Shown: positions 34,503-43,798 of the stretch, piece by piece
How positions within the stretch are numbered: the first letter of the stretch is position 1
How the letters are laid out: every line of letters starts with the position of its first letter
Program-made: the position numbers and the translations under genes
Assembly (NCBI RefSeq): GCF_001425175.1
Contig: NZ_LMDV01000003.1
Coordinates: 29,108 to 93,107, forward strand
Length of the DNA stretch: 64,000 nucleotides
Direction: 5' to 3'
Origin: Nocardioides sp. Root1257
Lineage (GTDB): Bacteria; Actinomycetota; Actinomycetes; Propionibacteriales; Nocardioidaceae
The notes under the pieces: model-generated
What the model saw: only the letters and a program-made list of their open reading frames with translations
The model's database searches: none
Told to the model about the DNA's origin: nothing

Positions 34503-35906
34503 ATGGGCATCAGCACCCGACTGAACACCGGACCAAGCTCCCGTTCCGGCGAGAACCGCGTCCATCTCAGCGACGCGGCCGTCACAGTGACTCCAAGCTC
34601 GGGACCGGTGGGTCGACTCGTCGCCGCGGGACTGGCTGCCGGCGCCGCCATGGCACTGGTCCTCACCCTCGTCGTGTTCGCCGGCGCGACCGAAGCCGTC
34701 ATCACCGCCTCGGTCCTGCTGTCGTTCGGCCTCGGCTGGGTCCTCGTAGCGCTGCTCACGACACGCCACACCCAGCGGCCGCAGCGTTGGGCGCTCGCCC
34801 CGGCCGCCGTCATGGGCGCGGCGGGTGCCTCCCTTCTGGTCTTGCGGCCAGGCGACGACGGCATGGCCACCCTGAGCTGGGTGTGGCCTCCCGCCGTCCT
34901 GGTGCTGGCGGTGTGGATGCTCGCCCAGATGCGGCGCTCGCACCCCGGCCGCAGCGCCTGGCTCCTGACCCCAGTCATCGCAGTTTTGGTGGCCGCAGCA
35001 CTCGGCGCCACATACGAGAACCTCCACCTCCGCGCCGACCAGGACATCTACGCGGCCGCACCGGGCACCTTGTACGAGGTCGGTGGGCACCGCCTCCACC
35101 TCGACTGCCGCGGTCAGGGCAGCCCGACCGTGGTGCTGTTCAACGGGCTCGGCGAGGTCTCCGCGTCATGGGCTCGCATCACCGACCAGGTCGGCACCAC
35201 CACCCGGATCTGCGCCTACGACCGAGCCGGCCAGGGATGGAGCGACGACGTCTCGCACCCACAGGACGCAGTCGCGGCCGCCAAGGACCTGCACGCACTG
35301 CTCGACGTTGCCGGCGTCTCTGGCCCGTACGTGCTGGCAGGGCACTCGACCGGCGGGACGTACGCCATGACGTACGCCGCCCGCTACCCCGACCAGGTCG
35401 CCGGGATGGTGCTCCAGGACAGCTCCAGCCCGGAGCAGCCGACCCTGGTGCCGACGTTCGATCGCGAGTACTCCGTGACGCGCCGCGTCGGGGCCCTCAC
35501 GCCGACCCTGGCTCGCCTCGGCCTCGCCGGACTGGCCGTCTCGCCGTCCCACCTACCGCCGACCGCTGCCCGCCAGGTCGAGGCACTCACCGCGTCACCG
35601 CGAAGCGCCCGGAACCTGCGCGACGAACAGTCGGTCCTCCTCGACGTCTTCGCCCAGGCCCGCACCCTCACGACACTCAACGACCGCCCGCTGGTGGTGC
35701 TCACCGCGTCGGAGACCACCTCTACCGAGGGTTGGGCGACGGCTCAGGACCAGCTCGCCGACCTGTCGACCAACCACACCCACCGCACCATCACCTCGAC
35801 CCACGTCGGGCTTCTCGAGGACACCGGGCCCGCCGCCGAGTCGGTGCGCGCCATCAACGCAGTCATCTCCGCCGCCCGCACCCACACGCCACTGGCCACG
35901 CCGTAG
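34503..35906 (+). CDS. Membrane-anchored alpha/beta hydrolase
   Basis: 467 residues; GAGAGA lies before the ATG. About residues 38-180 contain four to five hydrophobic segments (VGRLVAAGLAAGAAMALVLT and on), then an alpha/beta hydrolase domain: VGGHRLHLDCRGQGSPTVVL, the nucleophile elbow GHSTGG, and a late histidine in TSTHVGLLED. An acidic residue before it completes a likely Ser-Asp/Glu-His triad. The catalytic domain should face outside or the periplasm-like side; the substrate is unknown. It is followed 88 bases later by an MFS transporter, probably one transcript under LAL-1 control. Confidence 0.88.
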   Translation: MGISTRLNTGPSSRSGENRVHLSDAAVTVTPSSGPVGRLVAAGLAAGAAMALVLTLVVFAGATEAVITASVLLSFGLGWVLVALLTTRHTQRPQRWALAPAAVMGAAGASLLVLRPGDDGMATLSWVWPPAVLVLAVWMLAQMRRSHPGRSAWLLTPVIAVLVAAALGATYENLHLRADQDIYAAAPGTLYEVGGHRLHLDCRGQGSPTVVLFNGLGEVSASWARITDQVGTTTRICAYDRAGQGWSDDVSHPQDAVAAAKDLHALLDVAGVSGPYVLAGHSTGGTYAMTYAARYPDQVAGMVLQDSSSPEQPTLVPTFDREYSVTRRVGALTPTLARLGLAGLAVSPSHLPPTAARQVEALTASPRSARNLRDEQSVLLDVFAQARTLTTLNDRPLVVLTASETTSTEGWATAQDQLADLSTNHTHRTITSTHVGLLEDTGPAAESVRAINAVISAARTHTPLATP

Positions 35907-35993
35907 CCCTGCCCCGCCGTACCCGTTCATGACGCGTCTCCCGGCGCGCCCCGCACGACCGTTGCGCAGACCGACCCAACCCGAGGAGTACCG

Positions 35994-37466
35994 ATGTCAC
36001 ACACCGCCCACCCCGACCCCCACGGCACAGCAGACGGCGCCGTCCACGAACCTGACGGCCCCAGGAGGTCGTGGGCACTGCTCGCCGTAGCGCTAGCTGC
36101 CCAGATCCTGGTCGTCCTCGACATCTCCGTCGTCAACACCGCCCTGCCGTCCATCGGCCACTCGTTGAACCTCGATGGCAGCCAGCTCCAGTGGGTCGTC
36201 ACCGCCTACCTGATGATGTCCGGCGGCGGACTCCTCCTCGGTGGCCGCATCGCCGACCTGCTCTCACGCCGCGCCGTGTTCTTGACTGGCCTGGTCCTGT
36301 TCACTGCCGCGTCCGCCGTCAGCGGGCTCGCCGAGACCGGGAACCAGCTCATCGCCGCACGCGCCGTCCAGGGGCTCAGCGCAGCACTCCTCACCCCGTC
36401 CGCGATGTCGCTCATCACGACCCACTACGCCGGCGGCCAGCGCAGGACCGCCCTCGCCGCATGGGGAGCTGTCGGCAGCCTCGGCGTCGCCGCCGGCGTC
36501 CTCGTCGGAGGTGCTCTGACGACTGCCGCGAGCTGGCAGGCGATCTTCTGGGTCAACGTCCCCATCGGCGTCGTCGCCCTGCTCGCTGGAAGTCGCATCA
36601 TCGCTAAGGACACACGCACCACGCCGCGACCCAACCTGCGGGACTTCGACATCCCCGGCGCCCTGACCGTCGTCACCGGCCTCGGAGCGTTCGTGTACGG
36701 CATCGCAGGCACCAGCACCCACGCCTGGGTCTCGGCCCACACCCTCGTCGCGTTCACCGCCGCCGCGGTCCTGCTCACGGTGTTCCTTCGGCTCGAGAAC
36801 CGGGCCGCGAAGCCCCTGTTCCCGCCGCACGTGTGGAAGCTCCAGTCACTCGTGTCAGGCACCGTGGTCATGCTCGGCGTGTCCGGCGTCCTGGTCGGGG
36901 CCGTGTTCCTGACCTCGATCTTCCTCCAGACCGTCCTCGGCTACTCGGCACTGGAGACCGGACTCGCGTTCCTGCCGTTCGCCTTCGCGCTCACCGTCGG
37001 CACCATCGTCGCCAAGCACCTGCTGGCCCACGCCTCCCCGCGCAGCATCGCCACCACCGGGCTCCTCACCGCCGTGTTCGCCTCCGGTTGGCTCTCGGCA
37101 GCCGACGCCGAGTCGAGCCTGGCCAACGGCGTCCTGCCGGGGCTGGTCCTGCTCGGGCTCGGCATCGGCATGGTGTTCGTTCCCGTCTCAGTGACGTCCA
37201 TGGCCGGCATCCCCGCCTCGCACGCCGGGGTCGCTTCGGGATTCCTCATGACCGGCCACGAGCTCGGCGGAGCGCTCGGTGTCGCTGCGCTGTCCGCGGT
37301 GGCCACCTCTGCGGGCACGCTCGCCACCGCTACCGGCGCAGCTGACGCGTACTCGGCCGGGTTCATCGGGGCAGCGGTCATGGCCGGCCTCGTCGCCGTG
37401 TTCGCCGCGGTCCGGATGCCCGCCGGGCTCACGTCCGGCGGTGGCGGTCAAATGCACATGCACTGA
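35994..37466 (+). CDS. MFS drug-efflux transporter, DHA2 (14-TM) family
   Basis: 490 residues; CGAGGAG precedes the ATG. Hydrophobic throughout with DHA2 features: VVLDISVVNTALPSIGHSLN in TM1, the loop 2-3 motif GGRIADLLSRRAVFL, and the antiporter motif region GAVGSLGVAAGVLVGGALTT. The C-terminus ends in QMHMH, possibly metal-touching. Members of this group export antibiotics and other toxic compounds by proton antiport. Probably cotranscribed with the hydrolase. Confidence 0.92.
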   Translation: MSHTAHPDPHGTADGAVHEPDGPRRSWALLAVALAAQILVVLDISVVNTALPSIGHSLNLDGSQLQWVVTAYLMMSGGGLLLGGRIADLLSRRAVFLTGLVLFTAASAVSGLAETGNQLIAARAVQGLSAALLTPSAMSLITTHYAGGQRRTALAAWGAVGSLGVAAGVLVGGALTTAASWQAIFWVNVPIGVVALLAGSRIIAKDTRTTPRPNLRDFDIPGALTVVTGLGAFVYGIAGTSTHAWVSAHTLVAFTAAAVLLTVFLRLENRAAKPLFPPHVWKLQSLVSGTVVMLGVSGVLVGAVFLTSIFLQTVLGYSALETGLAFLPFAFALTVGTIVAKHLLAHASPRSIATTGLLTAVFASGWLSAADAESSLANGVLPGLVLLGLGIGMVFVPVSVTSMAGIPASHAGVASGFLMTGHELGGALGVAALSAVATSAGTLATATGAADAYSAGFIGAAVMAGLVAVFAAVRMPAGLTSGGGGQMHMH

Positions 37467-37507
37467 TGCCCAGGGCCAAGCGCGAGTCGGGCAACCGGGT
37501 CAGCGGG

Positions 37508-38116
37508 TCATGGCTTCCACTCGTTGGCGAGGAGCGCGTAGCCGACGGTATCGAGCCAGACGCCGGAGCGGTGGAGGGACTCGGCGATGGCGTGGGTCTC
37601 GCGGCGCATCCCGACTCGTTCCATCAGTCGCCAGGACGCGTCGTTGTCGAGGAAGCAGTTCGCGACGACGCGGCGTACGCCGAGGTCGTCGAAGCAGTAG
37701 CGGAGGAGAGCTCGGACGGCTTCGGTGGCGTATCCGCGGCCGGCGTAGGCGGGGTCGAGGACCCAGCCGAGCTCTGCTTGGGTGCCCTTGGCTTGGTCGG
37801 TCATCTCGAGCTGTGCCCAGGCGTCTTCGCGGCGGAGCATGAAGTCACCGATGACCGACGCGGCGTGGTCGTGACCGAGCTGGATGATGACGGTGGAGGC
37901 GAGACGCTCCGGGTCGTTGAACAGATCGCGGTAACCGTCGAGGTCGGGTGGGCAGCCGGTGAGCCACTCGTTGACGGACTCCAGCTGCCGAAACGTCCAG
38001 GTGGTGTCGGTATCGCTGGTTGTCGCGGACCGAAGCGTGAGTCGTTCGGTGCGCACGACGTGCTTCAGGACGGGCGAAGGTGTCGCGGCTTCGGGGCGGC
38101 GGGTGTCGGTGCTCAT
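37508..38116 (-). CDS. GNAT-family N-acetyltransferase (RimJ/RimL-like)
   Basis: 202 residues from the ATG at 38116, which overlaps the stop of the upstream membrane-protein gene (ATGA) and has GGAGT before it. GNAT pattern: VRTERLTLRSATTSDTD, ELGWVLDPAYAGRGYATEAV (acetyl-CoA pyrophosphate loop) and NCFLDNDASWRLMERVGMRR, typical of the RimJ/RimL-like subgroup that acetylates protein N-termini or small amines. Third gene of a three-gene overlapping unit. Confidence 0.92.
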   Translation of the reverse strand: MSTDTRRPEAATPSPVLKHVVRTERLTLRSATTSDTDTTWTFRQLESVNEWLTGCPPDLDGYRDLFNDPERLASTVIIQLGHDHAASVIGDFMLRREDAWAQLEMTDQAKGTQAELGWVLDPAYAGRGYATEAVRALLRYCFDDLGVRRVVANCFLDNDASWRLMERVGMRRETHAIAESLHRSGVWLDTVGYALLANEWKP

Positions 38117-38739
38117 GCGAGTACTCCTGACGGACGGAGGGTGGGACGGCGGATGACCCATTCGGCGACGGCGAGGTTGATGGCCCAGCCAGCTGCTTTG
38201 GCGAGGTCACCGGCGACCTCGCCTGTGCCGAACGCGGCACCGCCAAGGCCTTCGGTGAAGACCTGCGTGCCGGCGCCAAGACCGAGGGCGTAAGCGCGAA
38301 TCATCCAGGCACGGTGAGAGGTGATGTCACGGCTGCGGGCGGCTCGGACGCCCAGCACGAGCGCGGCGACCATGCTCGTGCCTACGACGAGCCGGAACAC
38401 GAACAGAAGGTTCCCGGTGCCGGGCTGGGGCGGGTAGAACAGCGTGAGCCACAGCGCCGACCCGGCGACCAGCAGCCCAGCGGCAGCCAGGACGCGTCCG
38501 GCTCGCCGGTGCCAGGTCATGTGGCGCCGCCGAAACCGTGGAACGAACTGGAGCACACCCACCAGGGCGTAGACGGCTGCGCCGACGATGTGCGCGACGA
38601 GGGCGACCGGGAATCCGGAGAACCGGTCGTCGGCCGGCATCAGGTCGGGTCCGCCGGCGAGCTGAACCAGGCGCAGCGTTCCGGCGGTGAGCGGGACGGC
38701 GCTGAGAGCGACGAGCCCGACCGGCACGAGGCGGCTCAC
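38113..38739 (-). CDS. DUF2306-type membrane protein
   Basis: 208 residues with about six hydrophobic segments (VGLVALSAVPLTAGTLRLVQ, FPVALVAHIVGAAVYALVGV, VLAAAGLLVAGSALWLTLFY, FVFRLVVGTSMVAALVLGVR). FVPRFRRRHMTWHRRAGRVL and RDITSHRAWMIRAYALGLGA hold conserved His/Arg pairs typical of the DUF2306 family, whose function is unknown. It overlaps genes on both sides by 4 bases, so its role is tied to the small protein and GNAT enzyme. Confidence 0.85.
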   Translation of the reverse strand: MSRLVPVGLVALSAVPLTAGTLRLVQLAGGPDLMPADDRFSGFPVALVAHIVGAAVYALVGVLQFVPRFRRRHMTWHRRAGRVLAAAGLLVAGSALWLTLFYPPQPGTGNLLFVFRLVVGTSMVAALVLGVRAARSRDITSHRAWMIRAYALGLGAGTQVFTEGLGGAAFGTGEVAGDLAKAAGWAINLAVAEWVIRRPTLRPSGVLA

Positions 38740-38990
38740 GGGTCCACCCCAATGCCGAGGGTCGACCCTTCGGTGGGGTCGACCGGCGTGACGGAGATGA
38801 GCGGGAGCCCGAGGTCGCGAAGTCGGGTCAGGAGGCCGTGAAGGGCTGCCTGGTCGGCGACGTCACCGCGCAGGAGAGTGACGCCATCGGGCTCAGCGGA
38901 GATGGTCATGTCGTCGAACCAGACCGCCCAGCGCTCGTGGAGGCGCCCTTGGAGGCGGATCTCGTACCGGCTGGGGTTGTGCGTGTTCAT
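38736..38990 (-). CDS. Small protein associated with LAL regulator 2
   Basis: 84 residues from the ATG at 38990 (a GTG at 38999 is possible). Pattern: YEIRLQGRLHERWAVWFDDM, VTLLRGDVADQAALHGLLTR, LRDLGLPLISVTPV. It resembles the 80-residue product of 50590-50832, which lies beside LAL regulator 3. No catalytic motif; a small regulatory or binding fold is possible. No ribosome site is visible and the promoter-like block ends 12 bases upstream, so translation may start on an almost leaderless message. Confidence 0.75.
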   Translation of the reverse strand: MNTHNPSRYEIRLQGRLHERWAVWFDDMTISAEPDGVTLLRGDVADQAALHGLLTRLRDLGLPLISVTPVDPTEGSTLGIGVDP

Positions 38991-39001
38991 GTCAAGCACG
39001 T

Positions 39002-39055
39002 TAGGAACGGGCAGGGTGAGCGGTCTTCACATCATGTGGTGACCGGGGTGGTGAT
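39002..39055 (-). promoter_or_regulatory. 54-bp promoter/operator block of the LAL-2 module
   Basis: On the minus strand begins ATCACCACCCCGGTCACCAC, continues through GACCGCTCACC and ends GTTCCTA, 12 bases before the start at 38990. The same block, 44 of 54 bases identical without gaps, lies at 44289-44342 before the MMPL gene. GTTCCTA could overlap the -10; the upstream half is likely the activator site. Confidence 0.65.
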
Positions 39056-39069
39056 ATTCCAGCGGCGGC

Positions 39070-41841
39070 TCAGGTGCGGGCAGAGCGCGTGAGCAGGCCA
39101 AGCTGGTGGGCCCGGCTGATGGCGGCGCGGCGGTTGTTCACGCCGAGCTTCGTGTAGATGTGCTTGGTGTGGGTCCGCACGGTGTTCAGGGAGACCACGA
39201 GCTCGCGGGCGATGGCGGGGCCATCGAGATCGGAACCGAGCAGTCGTAGGACGTCGAGCTCGCGGTCGCTGAGCGGGTCGAGCAGCGTCTCCGGCGCCTG
39301 CGGTCGCCCCGTCGGCTGCGGCGTGGGCTCCTCCTGGCGGGTACGCCCGGCAACCAGCCGTCGCAAGAACTCCGACGAGGGTCGCTGCTCGAGGAGGGCT
39401 TGGAGGGCGCCGGTGAGGCCGTGCGCGTCGAGAAGGAACCGTGGCCAGCCGTCCAGCTCGGCGAGCTCAACCGCGTGAGCAAGCGACACCTCGGCCTTCT
39501 CGTGGTCGCCGACGGCCCGGTAGCCGATGGCTCGGAGGACCTCGACCTCGAGGACGGTTCCGTTGCGTTGGCCCGCCACCGCGGCGTCCAAGAGCCTGTC
39601 CAACAAGCTGTTGGACTTCTCGAGCATCGCGGGGTCACTGGTCGCGCGGTGCTCGGCGAGCAGAAGCCGGGCCAGCGTGAGGTGCTCGTACTCGCGCAGG
39701 TAGCTCAGGTCGTCGTCGGCGCCGACCTGGTGCTCGCGTGCCCAGGCCCGGGCGCCGTCGAGATCTCCGGATGCGACGAGGAGACGGGCCCGTGTGGCAT
39801 GGATGGGGTGAACCGGGGGCGAGAAGTCGCCGACGTAGACCCGTTGAGCGTCGTCGAGGAGCTCGAGTGCGGTCGACCAGTCACGCTCGGCGGCACGCAG
39901 GCGAGCCATCCCGACGCGCCACCGGTACGGGTTCTGCGGGAGCCCGGCCGGCTCCCCGAGGTCGTCCGCGCGTCGAAGGAGGTCGGTGACGGCGGACAGG
40001 TCGTCGCGGTGCCAGGCGATACGGCTAAGGGCGACGAGCATGTCGGCGGTTCCGCGCATGACAGCCGTGCCGCCAGCCTCGTGTTGTTCGGCGAGGGCCA
40101 GTGCGCGTTCCAGCGTGGTCTCGGCGTCGCGGAGGCGACCGAGCGCGAGCTCCATGTCTGCGATGGTCAGCGAACAGCCGAGGACGTCGGCGATGTGCCC
40201 GGCGCGGGTGAGACCGTTGGCAGCGGCGGTGTAGGCGCGGTGGGCGGCGACGACGTCGCCGGTGGTCCAGAACGCGAGGCCCATCAGCCCGGACGCGGCC
40301 GCGATGGTGAGGTGGTCGCCGTCGATCGCCAGGGCGAGCGCCTCCTCGGCGCTCGCGACGGTTCCCGCAGGGTCGCCCCCGACTAACGCCAGCCCGGCTC
40401 GGTACACCCTGAGGGCAGCGGGAAGACGCTCGAGCTCGACGTGGTCGACGACCACCAGGCCGGACGCTGGCCTATTGAGAAGCTGCTCGGCGTCGTGGAC
40501 GCGCTCCTCGACGGTGGCGAAGTCGTTGCTGGCCATCAGGGCACCGATGAGCCCGACAGCGAGCACAGGGCGCTGATGGAGCAGGTCGGCGGGTAGTTGA
40601 GTGACCCACGCGACGATGTCGTGTTCGCGTCGGTCGCGTCGCAGGTCCGGGAGGGCCAGTTCGACGAGGTCGGCCGCGGTCGCGGTGTCGCCGGCGGCGA
40701 GGGCGTGGCGGATGGCGTCCTCGGTGTGCCCGTTCGCGGCGTACCAGCGGCTGGCCCGGGCGTGGAGAGCGGGAACGTCGTCGGGTCGTTCCTGGAGTAG
40801 GTGTGCGTGGAGAACGTCGGCGAACAGGTGGTGGTAGCGGTACCAGCGGCGGTGGTCGTCGAGGGGGACGACGAACAAGTTCTGCCGCTCCAGCAGGTCG
40901 AGCATCGCTCGGCCACCCGGCCCGCTCTGGTTGTCGGGGGTGGGGCTGACGGCGTCGCACAAGGCGCCGGTGAGTCGTTCGAGGACGGAGGTGTCGAGCA
41001 GGAAGCGGCGCACGTCGTCGGGTTGCCGGCCTAGGACTTCCTCGGCGAGGTAGTCGACGACGAACCGGTCGTCGCCGGCGAACCCGGCGATGAACGCGGA
41101 CGCGTCAGGGCGGTCGCGCAGCGAGAGCACCGCCAGCTGCAGGGCCGCCGCCCAGCCCTCGGTACGCGCTTCAAGGGCGGCGACGTCGTCGGTAGTCAGG
41201 CCGAGGCCGTGGAGGTCGTTGAGGTACGCCGCGGCCTCCTCGCTGGTGAATCGGAGGTCGGCCGCACGAACCTCAACGAGTTCGCCGCGCACCCGCAGTC
41301 GCGCCAGTGGGAGGGCCGGGTCTGCTCTGGTGCTGATGACCAGCCGCAGCTGCCCCGGCAGGTGCTCGACGAGGAACGTCATCGCTTTGGCGATGTCGGG
41401 ACCGTCGGCGAGGTGGTAGTCGTCGAGTACCAGCGTGACTTCGCCCGGGTGCACGCTCAGCTCGTTCACGACGCTCGCGAGCGCCGCTTCGATGGGTGCC
41501 TGTCCGCTCTGGATGAGCGCGAGCGCTGCCGCGGCCGAGCCCGGGGCGGCACGGTCGATGGCGTGGAGGACGTACGTCCAGAAGGACCCCGGTTGCCGGT
41601 CACGGTCAGTGAGGGACACCCATGCGGCCGTCCGTGCATCGCCCGCCTCGACCGGCGCAGCGAGCCAGCTCGCGACCCGTGCACTGAGCAGGGTGGTCTT
41701 GCCGAACCCGGCTGGTGCTGAGACGACCGTGACCGGGGCGTCCAGGGTCCGGTCGAGGAGGTCGTGGAGGCGTGGGCGCGCGACGGTATCGCGGCGCACC
41801 CTGGGCAGAAGCAGCTTCGTCTCTACCAGCGTGTCGGCCAT
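39070..41841 (-). CDS. LuxR-family MalT-like ATPase regulator (LAL-2)
   Basis: 923 residues; GGGGAGGAGG precedes the ATG. MalT-like arrangement: short N-terminal VETKLLLPRVRRDTVARPRL, Walker A APAGFGKT (residues 42-49), VTLVLDDYHLADGPDI as Walker B, RLVISTRADPALPLARLRVR, a long TPR-like region, and a C-terminal LuxR helix-turn-helix (LLDPLSDRELDVLRLLGSDL, ELVVSLNTVRTHTKHIYTKL). It transcribes towards the small protein/DUF2306/GNAT genes 79 bases away. The shared 54-bp block suggests it controls those genes and the MMPL transporter. Confidence 0.93.
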   Translation of the reverse strand: MADTLVETKLLLPRVRRDTVARPRLHDLLDRTLDAPVTVVSAPAGFGKTTLLSARVASWLAAPVEAGDARTAAWVSLTDRDRQPGSFWTYVLHAIDRAAPGSAAAALALIQSGQAPIEAALASVVNELSVHPGEVTLVLDDYHLADGPDIAKAMTFLVEHLPGQLRLVISTRADPALPLARLRVRGELVEVRAADLRFTSEEAAAYLNDLHGLGLTTDDVAALEARTEGWAAALQLAVLSLRDRPDASAFIAGFAGDDRFVVDYLAEEVLGRQPDDVRRFLLDTSVLERLTGALCDAVSPTPDNQSGPGGRAMLDLLERQNLFVVPLDDHRRWYRYHHLFADVLHAHLLQERPDDVPALHARASRWYAANGHTEDAIRHALAAGDTATAADLVELALPDLRRDRREHDIVAWVTQLPADLLHQRPVLAVGLIGALMASNDFATVEERVHDAEQLLNRPASGLVVVDHVELERLPAALRVYRAGLALVGGDPAGTVASAEEALALAIDGDHLTIAAASGLMGLAFWTTGDVVAAHRAYTAAANGLTRAGHIADVLGCSLTIADMELALGRLRDAETTLERALALAEQHEAGGTAVMRGTADMLVALSRIAWHRDDLSAVTDLLRRADDLGEPAGLPQNPYRWRVGMARLRAAERDWSTALELLDDAQRVYVGDFSPPVHPIHATRARLLVASGDLDGARAWAREHQVGADDDLSYLREYEHLTLARLLLAEHRATSDPAMLEKSNSLLDRLLDAAVAGQRNGTVLEVEVLRAIGYRAVGDHEKAEVSLAHAVELAELDGWPRFLLDAHGLTGALQALLEQRPSSEFLRRLVAGRTRQEEPTPQPTGRPQAPETLLDPLSDRELDVLRLLGSDLDGPAIARELVVSLNTVRTHTKHIYTKLGVNNRRAAISRAHQLGLLTRSART

Positions 41842-41929
41842 CGGCGCCTCCTCCCCGTGCGTCGAACACGACTCGACTCATCGAGCGTAGGGCAGCCCGA
41901 CGGTCCAGCACCGGTCCTCAACTGCAGCC

Positions 41930-42571
41930 TCATTCGGGTTGCTCGTGAAGGTGTATCCGTTCGCCAGGTCGGCCGAAGATGCTCAGCACCTCGGCCGGCT
42001 CGTCGCCGGTGGACCCGAACCAGTGCGGCACCTGGGTGTCGAACTCGGCTGCTTCGCCGATGCCGAGGACGAGGTCCTGGTCGCCGAGCACGAGCCGCAT
42101 CTGTCCCGACAGGACGTACAGCCACTCGAAGCCGTCGTGGGTGCGTGGGTTCGGCTCGGACTGGGTCCTAGGGATGACGATCTTCCACGCCTGGATGCCA
42201 CCCGGCCGGGTCAGTGGGAGCACGGTGCGGCCGTTGACGCGACGAGGCTTGAGCCGGATACGGGGGTCGCCGACCTCCGGTGCGCCGACGAGGTCGTCTA
42301 TGGGGACCCGGTAGGTCTGCGCGAGCGGAAGCAGCAGCTCCAGGCTCGGTCGTCGCTGCCCGTTCTCGAGCCGCGACAGGGTGCTCTTCGAGATGCCCGT
42401 GCGCTCCGATGCCTCGGTGAGCGTGAGTCCCCGCTCCTCGCGCACGCGTCGCAGCCGCGGGCCGACCCGGTCCAGCGCGGCCGCGATGACGCCCCCTGCG
42501 TTTGCCGGGTCCCGCTGGTCGGCGGACTCGGACTCGGTCGCGGTCTGCAATCTCGGCTTGGGCGTTGGCAT
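41930..42571 (-). CDS. XRE-family regulator with C-terminal cupin domain
   Basis: 213 residues. Helix-turn-helix at about 35-95 (LRRVREERGLTLTEASERTG, ISKSTLSRLENGQRRPSLEL) and a cupin sensor domain at about 130-210 (THDGFEWLYVLSGQMRLVLG, AEFDTQVPHWFGSTGDEPAE, with histidines for a metal). Members usually repress an adjacent gene. It is divergent from the FAD oxidoreductase gene; a palindrome at 42604-42618 between the two starts is the likely operator. Confidence 0.9.
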   Translation of the reverse strand: MPTPKPRLQTATESESADQRDPANAGGVIAAALDRVGPRLRRVREERGLTLTEASERTGISKSTLSRLENGQRRPSLELLLPLAQTYRVPIDDLVGAPEVGDPRIRLKPRRVNGRTVLPLTRPGGIQAWKIVIPRTQSEPNPRTHDGFEWLYVLSGQMRLVLGDQDLVLGIGEAAEFDTQVPHWFGSTGDEPAEVLSIFGRPGERIHLHEQPE

Positions 42572-42603
42572 GGCCCCATGGAACGCCTGATTCCCAGAAT
42601 CGG

Positions 42604-42618
42604 CAACAAACGTTGTTG
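42604..42618. promoter_or_regulatory. Palindromic operator between the XRE-cupin and oxidoreductase genes
   Basis: CAACAAACGTTGTTG: arms CAACA and TGTTG around AACGT, in the 78-base divergent promoter region, typical in shape for XRE-cupin repressor sites. Confidence 0.5.
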
Positions 42619-42649
42619 AAACCGGAACCCGGGGAGCACTCTTGCAGAC

Positions 42650-43681
42650 ATGAACGAGCACGAGACCAACACCGGCCCTTCCGCGACCGCGAGCAATGCC
42701 GGCGCTGCCGAGTACGACGTCGCCGTCATCGGAGGCGGCGCCGCCGGACTCTCCGCGGCCCTGGTCCTCACCCGTGCTCGGCGCCGCGTCGCCGTCGTCG
42801 ACGCCGGCCAGCCCCGCAACGCTCCCGCCGCCCACATGCAGGGGTTCCTCGGATCCGACGGACTCCCGCCGGTCGAGCTGCTGGCCGCCGGCCGCGAGGA
42901 GGTCGCCGGATACGACGGCCACCTCGTCTCGGGGACCGCCGCAGCCATCACTGTGTGCGAGCAGACCAGCGTCCGCGAACGCCAGGCGTTCATCGTCACC
43001 CTCGAGGACGGCCACCAGCTGCGCACCCGCCGCGTCCTTGTCACCACTGGTCTCCGCGACGAGATCCCGGACGTACCCGGCGTGCGCGAGCGGTGGGGAC
43101 GCGACCTCCTCCACTGCCCGTACTGCCACGGCTACGAGGTCCGCGACCAACCCCTCGGTGTGCTCGCCGACGCCGACGGCGACAACAAGACCCTCGAGCA
43201 GGCGCTCGCCCACACGCACCTGGTGCGGCAGTGGTCCGACGACATCGTGTTCTTCGCCAACGGGCAGGCCGTCAGCGCCGCGGCCCGCGAACAGCTCGTC
43301 GCCCGCGCCGTCGGCTTCGTGCCCGAGAAGGTCACCCGACTCGTCATCGAGGACGACCGCCTCAGCGGGGTCGAGTTCGCCGGCGGACACGTCGTCCCGC
43401 GTTCAGCGGTGTTCGTCCGACCCCGGTTCGTCCCCAACGACACGCTGCTCGCCGACCTCGGCTGCGCCACCAACCCCGCTGGCTGGGTCACGGTCGACAC
43501 CACCGGACGCACCAGCGTCCCAGGCGTATGGGCGGCCGGAAACGCCGTGAACCCGCGAGCCCAGGTCATCACCGCCGCCGGCGAAGGGTCAGCGGCCGCC
43601 ATCGCCATCAACAACGACCTCGTCGACGAGGACCTCCCCATCGCGGTCACCAACTTCCGCCACGGCCTCCCCGTCAGCTGA
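42650..43681 (+). CDS. Thioredoxin reductase-like FAD-dependent oxidoreductase
   Basis: 343 residues. FAD-binding YDVAVIGGGAAGLSAALVLT, the redox pair CPYC in LLHCPYCHGYEVRDQPLGVL, a modified pyridine-nucleotide domain, and the C-terminal FAD motif TSVPGVWAAGNAVNPRAQVI. Low-molecular-weight thioredoxin reductase relatives with CPYC act on various disulfides, or form disulfides in natural-product pathways. No thioredoxin gene is adjacent. Likely repressed by the divergent XRE-cupin protein; a small membrane protein gene follows. Confidence 0.9.
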   Translation: MNEHETNTGPSATASNAGAAEYDVAVIGGGAAGLSAALVLTRARRRVAVVDAGQPRNAPAAHMQGFLGSDGLPPVELLAAGREEVAGYDGHLVSGTAAAITVCEQTSVRERQAFIVTLEDGHQLRTRRVLVTTGLRDEIPDVPGVRERWGRDLLHCPYCHGYEVRDQPLGVLADADGDNKTLEQALAHTHLVRQWSDDIVFFANGQAVSAAAREQLVARAVGFVPEKVTRLVIEDDRLSGVEFAGGHVVPRSAVFVRPRFVPNDTLLADLGCATNPAGWVTVDTTGRTSVPGVWAAGNAVNPRAQVITAAGEGSAAAIAINNDLVDEDLPIAVTNFRHGLPVS

Positions 43682-43798
43682 CCCCAGGTCAATCCGCCAC
43701 CCCACCACCCCAGAACGCGCCGCCACCGGCCGCACACGACCAGGACCAGCGCCCCCTGCTGGCCCGGCGTACAACCACGACTCCGAAGGAGCATCGCC

